DNA from: Candidatus Moraniibacteriota bacterium
GTDB lineage: Bacteria; Patescibacteriota; Minisyncoccia; Moranbacterales; GCA-2747515
Assembly (NCBI GenBank): GCA_027039165.1
Contig: JALWEZ010000005.1
Location: 1 to 5,930 of the forward strand
DNA: 5,930 nt
Direction: 5' to 3'
In this document: positions 1-5,930 of the stretch, one piece after another
Layout of the letters: every line of letters starts with the position of its first letter
Position numbering within the stretch: position 1 is the stretch's first letter
Notes under the pieces: generated by a model
Seen by the model: only the letters and a program-made list of their open reading frames with translations
Database searches by the model: none
Told to the model about the DNA's origin: nothing
Program-made: the position numbers and the translations under genes

Positions 1-303
1 CAAAACAATAGATCCATCTTTTGGCATTTCTATTTCTTCAACTGGATAATCACCACCAAGAACATTTTCTTCTATTTCTTTCCAAACGCCATAACTTGAA
101 TCAAAAAACCTCAATTGCCTATTTTCAGACATTTTTTCCATTATTTCACTTCTCAAAACTTCAACTTCTTTGAAAAAATTTTTGCCACCATCCAAATTTA
201 CACTCCCTTCTTTTTTTACTTCATTATAAATTTTCTGAAATTCTTCAATTCTTTCATTAAATTCATCGTGTATTTTTTGAAATTCTTCGCAAAGTTGATT
301 CAT
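1..303 (-). CDS. Hypothetical protein, N-terminal 101 codons (runs off the left edge); third gene of the MoxR/VWA cluster
   Basis: An open frame begins at the ATG at 303-301 and stays open through base 1, so the 3' end lies outside the window. The ATG follows the TAA of the upstream AAA+ ATPase gene after 9 bases (TTTACACTT), on the same strand, which indicates co-transcription and probably translational coupling. There is no Shine-Dalgarno sequence in or before the gap. The visible product is rich in Glu and Lys. Residues 1-30 (start MNQLCEEFQKIHDEF) and about 44-60 look helical with heptad-like spacing of hydrophobics, so a coiled coil is plausible. A Gly-containing break (GSVNLDGGK) lies between them. 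Residues 62-80 contain aromatic positions (RFFDSSYGVW). No signal peptide or membrane segment is visible. I do not recognise the family. Its position suggests a third component or substrate of the ATPase/VWA system, but that is inference from context only. Confidence 0.8.
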   Translation of the reverse strand, partial: MNQLCEEFQKIHDEFNERIEEFQKIYNEVKKEGSVNLDGGKNFFKEVEVLRSEIMEKMSENRQLRFFDSSYGVWKEIEENVLGGDYPVEEIEMPKDGSIVL

Positions 304-312
304 AAGTGTAAA

Positions 313-2685
313 TTATTCTTGTTCTTGTTGGCCTCTGCATGCAAGTTCCTTTGCTTTAGAAAAAATTTCTAAATATCTTCTCACTTCTGGGATTAAGCTT
401 TGAATTTCTACACCAAATTCTCCATTTTCTAAGTTTCCTTCTTCGTCAACTATAGTTTCTTTTGGAATTACTTTGTGCAAACCATCACCAATTTCAAACA
501 CAAGCTTTCCTTCATGTTTACCCTCAGATACTATACCCACAAATTTAAATTCATCATCTTCAAGTTCTAATGTATCCCCATTATTCAAAGTTTTTGCTTC
601 ATCAAATACCTCAAATTCTGCAGTAGCATTTTCATTTACTAGTACTGTTTCACCACTATCAAGCATTTTTTCTACAGTTTCAAAAACTTCTGCTTCATGA
701 TTTTCTTTTTTTCCTTCAATTTGCTCAGATTCTTTTTCTATAATTTTTTCAAGTTCTACTGGCTTTGGCACATTTGGAGACATATAACCAATTTCCTTTG
801 GAGTCATTAACTCTGGATTTTCTAATACTTCTATCTCATCCAATAAATGATAATGATCAAATATGGCTTTTACTTTCTTGTAATCTGCTTTGTCTTGTTC
901 TCCCATTTGTTTTAAATAAGCTTGAGCTTTTTCTTTTATCCACTCAGATAAATTTTGAAATTCATCTCCAGAACTTTCCCTTCTTACTTTGTATTGCTCC
1001 ATCCATTTCACAACCTCCCCCATAGTTATAGTTTGCTCATCTAATATCAGAGGAGAACCGTGATTACTAACTTCCAAATTACCATCTTTGTCTTGTGAAT
1101 ATTTAAGAGCATCCTCTGGTGGTACTTCACTATTACCATAAACAAATGACTTTTGAATATCAGAAATTGCATATGAAACTCTCCACAAAGCTCCGTGCAA
1201 TGGTTTACCGTTTTCATCTAGTGCAGTTGGGTCTTTTTCCAATTCTTTTCCTTCTTTTAGTACATTAAATTTTTCTTCTTCCCCTTCATTGTCTATAAGT
1301 ACTACTTCTCTAGACTCCTCTGGTAATTCTCCTTCTTTGTAATGAGGAGATACTTCGCTTTTATCAACTATAATATTATTATTTTCATCCATAAGAGCTG
1401 CAAGCATTGTTTCATAAATTTCTGGATTCTCATTATTCATATCCATGTACGGCAAATCTACTATACCAAGCTCGCGTCTCATAGCAACATCTATTTTACG
1501 TCTATTTGGATATCTTGGACCTTCTGGATTAGCGGTAAGCACAAGCCCTGCGCCAGGCAAAACTGGTTTTCCTTCCAATAAATCTCCTGGTTTTAATTGC
1601 CCAAGTCTTTTAAGTAATGCGTATGATTTATCCCCTAAAAGATTAAATTCATCTAATCTAACCATTCTACCTGTTGTTGTATCTGGATTTTCTTGACGAG
1701 AATCACTGTACCCTGTAAACGCTTGCATAACTGGACCATATTTTTCGAAAGACCCTCTTTCATCAATAGCTGATTCTTTTAGTAAGTCATATTCAGATGT
1801 CTCTTTAGAACATGCTACCATTAGGGGGTCTTGACCTGTCATCTCTACAGCAGCAGCTTCAGCTATTGCAGACTTTCCACTACCAGCTTCTCCAAACAGC
1901 ACTGGCATACGACCACTTTCTTGTTGAGATATAAGATCTCTTAATGCTTCTTTTCTAGATTCTGTCCAAACAAAACCACCTTTATCCAATTGTTCTTTGT
2001 ATTCTAATAATTTTTCATACTCCACCATAGCCAAAAAGTCCGTCTTTTCTTCCGTAGCTTCTTCTTCTCCTAGAGAAAGTATTTCATTTCTTTCTTCTTC
2101 TAAATCTCTTATAATAGTTCTTAATTCTTCAGATTCTAAATGTAATTCTTTTTTATATGATACACTTTCATCTTCGAAGTTTTCTTGTCGTATTTCTAAC
2201 TGTATTTCATGCCACTCTTCCTTTGCTTCTTCTAACTCTTTATTCAAAACATCTAACTCCTTTTTTAAATCCAATTTTCTAAAATCTTTTTTATCAATTC
2301 TAGATTCTACAAATTTATTAAGTAAAGTCTCTCTTACACTTTCATCTTCCCAAAGAGCTCTTCTTCTAGCCTCATTTTTTGCTTTACGTTTCTTTACTCT
2401 TGTACTAGGTTTTGTTTCGTTTTCTTCTTGAGTTCCTTGTCGCCTATCTCGTATCTCATTTATTATTGAAGATCCTAATATATTTGCTTTTTCCATATCG
2501 CTCAAATCCATATCAGTATACATCTTTTTAAATCTTTCTGTTAGCTTTTCATATTCTTCTTCAGACTCAGAATATTCACTTAGCAAAATCTTTTCTTCTA
2601 CATACTGTGACCACTTAAGCTCTAGTTCTTCTTGCTCAGGAGTTTTTTTATTTTCTTGTGTATCACTATTTTCAAAATTTTTCAT
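313..2685 (-). CDS. MoxR-like AAA+ ATPase with N-terminal coiled coil and C-terminal extension
   Basis: Likely a cytosolic ATP-driven remodelling chaperone of the MoxR/dynein-related (AAA_5) type. Numbered from the ATG at 2685 (790 aa), residues 1-230 are Glu/Lys/Arg-rich helix with long coiled-coil stretches (about 130-230). The AAA+ core runs from about 240 to 420: Walker A GEAGSGKS at 265-272, Walker B MVRLDE at 341-346, sensor 1 TANPEG at 384-389, then an Arg-rich stretch (R391, R395, R396, R403, R404) where MoxR proteins carry the arginine finger and the 'LRRRF' motif. Residues about 430-500 are an acidic insertion. A helical lid follows (about 500-590), and about 680-750 is a beta-rich region I do not recognise. 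MoxR proteins are usually 300-350 aa, so this one is more than twice as long. An in-frame ATG at 2733 would add 16 residues and overlap the upstream gene by 29 bases. I prefer 2685, which leaves a 19-base gap and begins MKNFEN, much like the upstream protein's MKNEKFEN. Neither start has an SD. CobS, NorQ and GvpN are related, but no chelatase, nitric-oxide reductase or gas-vesicle genes are nearby. Confidence 0.92.
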   Translation of the reverse strand: MKNFENSDTQENKKTPEQEELELKWSQYVEEKILLSEYSESEEEYEKLTERFKKMYTDMDLSDMEKANILGSSIINEIRDRRQGTQEENETKPSTRVKKRKAKNEARRRALWEDESVRETLLNKFVESRIDKKDFRKLDLKKELDVLNKELEEAKEEWHEIQLEIRQENFEDESVSYKKELHLESEELRTIIRDLEEERNEILSLGEEEATEEKTDFLAMVEYEKLLEYKEQLDKGGFVWTESRKEALRDLISQQESGRMPVLFGEAGSGKSAIAEAAAVEMTGQDPLMVACSKETSEYDLLKESAIDERGSFEKYGPVMQAFTGYSDSRQENPDTTTGRMVRLDEFNLLGDKSYALLKRLGQLKPGDLLEGKPVLPGAGLVLTANPEGPRYPNRRKIDVAMRRELGIVDLPYMDMNNENPEIYETMLAALMDENNNIIVDKSEVSPHYKEGELPEESREVVLIDNEGEEEKFNVLKEGKELEKDPTALDENGKPLHGALWRVSYAISDIQKSFVYGNSEVPPEDALKYSQDKDGNLEVSNHGSPLILDEQTITMGEVVKWMEQYKVRRESSGDEFQNLSEWIKEKAQAYLKQMGEQDKADYKKVKAIFDHYHLLDEIEVLENPELMTPKEIGYMSPNVPKPVELEKIIEKESEQIEGKKENHEAEVFETVEKMLDSGETVLVNENATAEFEVFDEAKTLNNGDTLELEDDEFKFVGIVSEGKHEGKLVFEIGDGLHKVIPKETIVDEEGNLENGEFGVEIQSLIPEVRRYLEIFSKAKELACRGQQEQE

Positions 2686-2704
2686 ATTATTTTTATTAAC
2701 TTCA

Positions 2705-5428
2705 TTATTTTTTAAATCTATCAAGTATTGCATTTATTGAATTTTTTGCATCTTCTCTAGCTTTATCAGGAAATAACTTTATTGCTTGGAGTACAATGTG
2801 CTTTGCAATTTTCTCGGGTAAATCTTCTACATTATCCGAATAATCTCCCGAACTGTATGGTGGAGAATCAAAAACTACAGGTATATTTTTTGCACCATCA
2901 CCCATACCAATTCCCACAGTCACAGCACCAAGTCTTCCTAAATCCTTCGATGCTTCATATAACTGATTTTCTTCTTCTACCGAAAGCTCGCCGTCCGTAG
3001 TCATCAAAATAATTCTTAATCTATCATCTCCATTACCATTTTCTGGATCTAATCCTTTTTCTTTTAATTCAGTATAAATTTCACTTCTTACCTGATTTAT
3101 ACCATCTCCCGCTCCATAAGCTCCATCAGTATTTCCCATTTCGTGCCACATTTTAACTTTATCCACTGGAGTAAAATCAAAACCTTTTTCTTTCACTTCT
3201 ACAATATCTTCAGAATCTTTGTAAATAAGTCCTTGAGTTTTTACTGATAAATCTTTATCTCTTTTGCCACTGGTTAAATTATTTAATTCAAGTGATTTTT
3301 CAAAATTATTAAGAGCTGTAAATATAAGGTATGTAGCTTTTCTCTGAAGCTCTGCCCTCGTCTCTCCTGTTTCATTTGCCTCTCCAAACATAGACGAACT
3401 CCCATCTCCCACAAAATACACATCAAAACCACCAAAATTCTTCTCATTTTGTTCTTCTATCATTTCTTTTTCTCTAGTAACTGGATCCCTCTCTCCAGCA
3501 CGTACTCCTATTGCATGTCTTACCAGATATTTTGGCATAATCCTCTGCCCTCCCTGTGCACGAGTTATAGGACCATCATCTATAAAGGTTTGATTTTTGC
3601 GAGTTCTTACTATTAAATTAAACAAACCAGTCAAAACATCCAAAATCCTCTCTCCATTTGGAAGTCTCATATTCTCTGCTTCTTGTATCTCTTTCACGAT
3701 TTGTCTAGCCTCTTTTAACTCTATATTTGCGCCACTAGCTAACTCCTGCTCTTGTGGTGTATAACTGAGTTTTTCTGCTAAATTTGTAAGTCTTTCTTTT
3801 AATTTTCGGATATCTTCATCACTAAACTCTTTTTTTTCTTCTGAATTATCTTCATTACCATAATCACCTGGAGTGTATTTTTTATTTTCGTTATCATTTT
3901 CTTCATCTTCTTCAAGATTTGGATCACCTGCTGAAGTTGCATCTATCCTTACCCATTCAGAATTTTCTTGATCCCACACCTCACTCCACGCATGCCCTGT
4001 GCCACTATTTATTTCAGAAGCTCCATTTTCATTTTGTCCCTTTATGCTGTGTCCTGTAGCATGACGAACTGGTATGTCTAACCTAGAACAAAGCGCTGCA
4101 AAATAAGTATTACTCACATCACAATCTGCTTTTTTTACTATATCCACCGCTCCAGCAAAACCATTTTCATGAGTTCTGTATATATTATTAAATCTTTCAC
4201 TCTCTACATCATCTTCTGGCGCTAGATACTCAATTCTTCTTTTCGCATAAGAACTAAGCGCTTTAGCTTTTTGAACAATGTTTAAATTAGAATTTTTCAA
4301 CTCTTCTATCTTTTCTTCTGTTTCTTCTGAGAAAACATTTGAAAAAAAATCTGGCACTTGTGGCTCACCAATAATTTCACGCTTACACACATAAGCAAGG
4401 TTTATTTTAACACTAACAGTAGAACTATCAGAACTTTTTGGCATTATAAGCAAATCTCCATTTTGATCTCTTTTAATCTCACATTCCACATCACTCTCTA
4501 CTGAATTAAAGTCATGAGTATAAGGAATTGGCACAGGAGTCCAATTATTTGCATGAAGCACAACTTTTTGTACTAAATTAAATCTACTAGAAGTTTCTTC
4601 TTTGAGTAGCTCAACTGGATTTACCTCTGAATACTCATAATCCTTCTCTCTCCAAGTTTTTTGCTCTTCGTCCCACAAAGAATAAGTTTTATCTTTATAA
4701 TATCCTCCCCACGCAGGAGTCATACTCCAAAGTGCTTTTGCTTTTTCTCCTTCTTTAAGTCTATCCATTGCGTCAACTCCAGGTTTACTTTCATCATTAT
4801 CTGTAGGAGGCACATTCGATTCCTCTTCTAAATGCTTTTGTCTTTCTTTTTTAGTTTTCTCAGGCATTTTTTGCTTATCTCTATGTCCTTCTTTGTAATC
4901 TATACCTCGCACACCCTTTATATAACCCTCCAATCTAGCTTCTAAATTATTATGCTTTACTTCATAACTTCCATCTGAAAATAAAGTATCAAGCACACCC
5001 TCTTCTTTGAGGCTTTCTAATTTATTTTTTGTTATATCAAATTTAGGTTCATAATCCTCTCCAGACATTTCTGACAATAAAGCCTGATAAATATCAGCAA
5101 CTCTTGGAGTAAATTTAGTAACATTTTGCGTTAGCTTATCTGCAAGTAATATTCCTAACTCTTTTTTTTGCTCCGTTTCAATATTTTTACTATTTATATA
5201 ACCCACATCTTCAGATAGTCGGTAAAAGTCGTATATTCCAGATTCACTAGCTCTTTGTCTCCAAGTATCCAAATCTTTAATTCTTTCCGTTGCTTTTGCA
5301 ACTTGCTCGTAATCATCTGATTTTAATTTGCTTTCAAATCCATACCTTTGCTCTTGCAACAAATCATCCAAATCTAATTTAGATTTTTCTTCTTCAAAAT
5401 TTTTATTTTCAAATTTTTCATTTTTCAT
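2705..5428 (-). CDS. Fused transglutaminase-like / VWA (MIDAS) domain protein
   Basis: A 907-residue protein predicted to be cytosolic (no signal peptide or membrane helix). Residues 1-200 are charged and helical. About 229-262 is rich in Trp and Tyr. About 280-350 alternates like beta strands and precedes a transglutaminase-like core at about 395-500. The core has Cys436 in KADCDVSN, His479 in GTGHAWSEVW and Asp496 in WVRIDAT, matching the Cys-His-Asp triad of Transglut_core proteins. An acidic low-complexity linker (505-540) leads to a helical region (540-665). The VWA domain follows at about 668-860 with a complete MIDAS: D675-x-S677-x-S679 (GDGSSSM), Thr767 (GNTDGA) and Asp812 (MTTDGE). 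The C-terminus is helical. Family knowledge: VWA MIDAS domains bind partners through Mg2+ and pair with MoxR ATPases; transglutaminase-like folds include proteases, amidases and crosslinkers. The start is well fixed: an in-frame TGA lies five codons before the ATG and the next Met is at 121. The gene heads the cluster and has its own promoter. The substrate is unknown. Confidence 0.93.
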   Translation of the reverse strand: MKNEKFENKNFEEEKSKLDLDDLLQEQRYGFESKLKSDDYEQVAKATERIKDLDTWRQRASESGIYDFYRLSEDVGYINSKNIETEQKKELGILLADKLTQNVTKFTPRVADIYQALLSEMSGEDYEPKFDITKNKLESLKEEGVLDTLFSDGSYEVKHNNLEARLEGYIKGVRGIDYKEGHRDKQKMPEKTKKERQKHLEEESNVPPTDNDESKPGVDAMDRLKEGEKAKALWSMTPAWGGYYKDKTYSLWDEEQKTWREKDYEYSEVNPVELLKEETSSRFNLVQKVVLHANNWTPVPIPYTHDFNSVESDVECEIKRDQNGDLLIMPKSSDSSTVSVKINLAYVCKREIIGEPQVPDFFSNVFSEETEEKIEELKNSNLNIVQKAKALSSYAKRRIEYLAPEDDVESERFNNIYRTHENGFAGAVDIVKKADCDVSNTYFAALCSRLDIPVRHATGHSIKGQNENGASEINSGTGHAWSEVWDQENSEWVRIDATSAGDPNLEEDEENDNENKKYTPGDYGNEDNSEEKKEFSDEDIRKLKERLTNLAEKLSYTPQEQELASGANIELKEARQIVKEIQEAENMRLPNGERILDVLTGLFNLIVRTRKNQTFIDDGPITRAQGGQRIMPKYLVRHAIGVRAGERDPVTREKEMIEEQNEKNFGGFDVYFVGDGSSSMFGEANETGETRAELQRKATYLIFTALNNFEKSLELNNLTSGKRDKDLSVKTQGLIYKDSEDIVEVKEKGFDFTPVDKVKMWHEMGNTDGAYGAGDGINQVRSEIYTELKEKGLDPENGNGDDRLRIILMTTDGELSVEEENQLYEASKDLGRLGAVTVGIGMGDGAKNIPVVFDSPPYSSGDYSDNVEDLPEKIAKHIVLQAIKLFPDKAREDAKNSINAILDRFKK

Positions 5429-5434
5429 GTTTAT

Positions 5435-5464
5435 ATTATATCATTTTTTTAAAAAATCATGCAA
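5435..5464 (-). promoter_or_regulatory. Sigma70-type promoter of the transglutaminase/VWA-MoxR operon, probably giving a leaderless mRNA
   Basis: Read on the minus strand, a perfect -10 hexamer TATAAT lies at 5440-5435. An 18-base spacer separates it from TTGCAT at 5464-5459, which keeps the TTG of the -35 consensus but matches only 3 of 6 positions. The spacer is a T6A7 tract, which may curve the DNA. Only six bases (ATAAAC) separate the -10 box from the ATG at 5428, so a start seven bases after the box would fall on the A of the start codon. No SD could fit in such a transcript. The hexamer match is seen directly; promoter activity and the start point are inferred. Confidence 0.6.
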
Positions 5465-5568
5465 TTGAGTACAGATTATTTAAAAATAGCATTACAATTT
5501 TCATTAATACTCCACTCCAAGCGGTTTTTTGTTTTTATAGTTTTCTGTAGTAAAGCGCAAAAAACACC

Positions 5569-5930
5569 TTATGTAAATAAAAAGATTTTATTGATTTGAT
5601 AGAAAGTAATAAAATTTACTTCCGTATTTTGATAAACAAATTTTTCAGTTAAATTTCTATTAACCACAAACGCTTTGGATGGTTGATATTTTTTAATAAA
5701 ACTTTGTAAAGATTTTTCAATTTTCGGTTTGCTAAAATCTTTAAATTTAGCTTCAATTGGCACCACACCACCACCAAAATCAATCACAAAATCAACTTCA
5801 GCTTGCGACTTCGTTCGCCAAAAATTAATTGCTATATTTGAATTTTGCAATCCACTTTTTAATTCATTAAAAATGAAATTTTCAAACATAAAACCAGCAT
5901 CATCAATAAAATTATCTAACAGATCAAACC
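5569..5930 (-). CDS. DUF4143-type ATP-binding protein, C-terminal portion (5' end outside the window)
   Basis: The frame is open from the right edge of the window (first complete codon near 5928, reading FDLLDNFIDDAGFMFEN) to a TAA at 5571-5569. The Met at 5889 is internal, because the family motif G-x-x-x-E-N runs through it. The visible part is the C-terminal half of the AAA+/DUF4143 family: GFMFENFIFNEL, then NFWRTK, then the EVDFVID and PIEAK motifs, then a helix and a final strand (AFVVN). The E-x-D plus E-x-K spacing (codons at 5799, 5793, 5754 and 5748) resembles a PD-(D/E)XK nuclease-like core, as is usual for this family. Complete members are about 370-450 aa with an N-terminal P-loop ATPase that is not visible here. 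The role is poorly defined; many members are taken to be accessory or defence-related. The 140-base gap and separate promoter downstream suggest it is not part of the next operon. Confidence 0.85.
   Translation of the reverse strand, partial: FDLLDNFIDDAGFMFENFIFNELKSGLQNSNIAINFWRTKSQAEVDFVIDFGGGVVPIEAKFKDFSKPKIEKSLQSFIKKYQPSKAFVVNRNLTEKFVYQNTEVNFITFYQINKIFLFT

Noticed and set aside
1997..2431. A 144-codon plus-strand frame, very Ser/Phe-rich, and other plus-strand frames at 115-372, 473-700, 765-1025, 1342-1581, 1445-1696 and 2782-3000.
   Set aside because: These lie antisense to clear minus-strand genes whose coding strand is strongly purine-rich (many GAA, AAA and GAT codons). The complement then reads as long TTC/TCT/TTT runs with few stops, giving low-complexity Ser/Phe/Leu peptides without motifs.
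313..5428. Cobaltochelatase CobS/CobT or nitric-oxide reductase NorQ/NorD pair.
   Set aside because: The AAA+ plus VWA pairing fits in general, but both proteins are much larger, the VWA protein carries a transglutaminase-like domain, and no chelatase large subunit or reductase gene is present.
313..5428. Use of an alternative genetic code with UGA as Gly or Trp.
   Set aside because: No in-frame TGA occurs in about 1,700 codons of the two large genes, Trp is encoded by TGG at many positions, and Gly uses GGN codons.
5443..5460. T6A7 near-palindrome in the promoter spacer, considered as an operator.
   Set aside because: The symmetry is limited to the homopolymer core and the flanks repeat directly (ATGA on both sides) instead of inverting. 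An A-tract in the promoter spacer is sufficient explanation.
5524..5565. Inverted repeat GTTTTTTG / CAAAAAAC just downstream of the DUF4143 stop, considered as a terminator.
   Set aside because: The stem is eight mostly A-T pairs around a 26-base loop and has no following U-tract in the minus direction, so it does not look like an intrinsic terminator. It probably reflects A/T-rich composition.
1..5930. Search for tRNA or rRNA genes, CRISPR arrays, insertion sequences and long repeats.
   Set aside because: No cloverleaf-like or rRNA-like segments, no regularly spaced repeats, no transposase motifs and no terminal inverted repeats were seen; nearly all of the window is protein-coding.

Overview
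The window is an AT-rich bacterial segment, roughly one third G+C by eye. Every gene I can support is on the minus strand, so it reads right to left. All three stop codons seen are TAA. About 1,800 codons of clear coding sequence contain no in-frame TGA, and Trp is written TGG, so the standard bacterial code applies and the UGA-recoding lineages (Gracilibacteria/Absconditabacteria code 25, Mycoplasma code 4) are unlikely. The starts of the second and third genes of the cluster show no Shine-Dalgarno sequence, and the first gene appears to be transcribed leaderless. Low G+C, large unfamiliar cytosolic proteins and weak SD use would fit a candidate-phylum (Patescibacteria-like) bacterium, but no marker gene is present and this is only a guess.

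Layout in transcription order: (1) 5930-5569, the C-terminal part of a DUF4143-type ATP-binding protein, cut by the window edge. (2) 5568-5429, a 140-base intergenic region with a good sigma70-type promoter whose -10 box (TATAAT) ends 6 bases before the next ATG. (3) 5428-2705, a 907-residue protein that joins an intact transglutaminase-like Cys-His-Asp domain to an intact MIDAS-containing von Willebrand factor A (VWA) domain. (4) 2685-313 (or from 2733), a roughly 790-residue MoxR-like AAA+ ATPase with a long coiled-coil N-terminus, an acidic insertion and an extra C-terminal region. (5) 303-1, the first 101 codons of a further gene starting 9 bases after the ATPase stop and running out of the window.

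Genes 3 to 5 look like one operon. MoxR-type AAA+ ATPases commonly work with VWA proteins as remodelling chaperones, and MoxR operons often also carry separate transglutaminase-like proteins. Here the VWA and transglutaminase modules are one polypeptide with no signal peptide or membrane segment, which points to a cytosolic machine. The ATPase would drive remodelling, the VWA domain would bind a partner through a metal, and the Cys-His-Asp domain would act as protease, amidase or crosslinker. The substrate cannot be read from the sequence. This cluster is the part of the window most likely to be an undescribed system.
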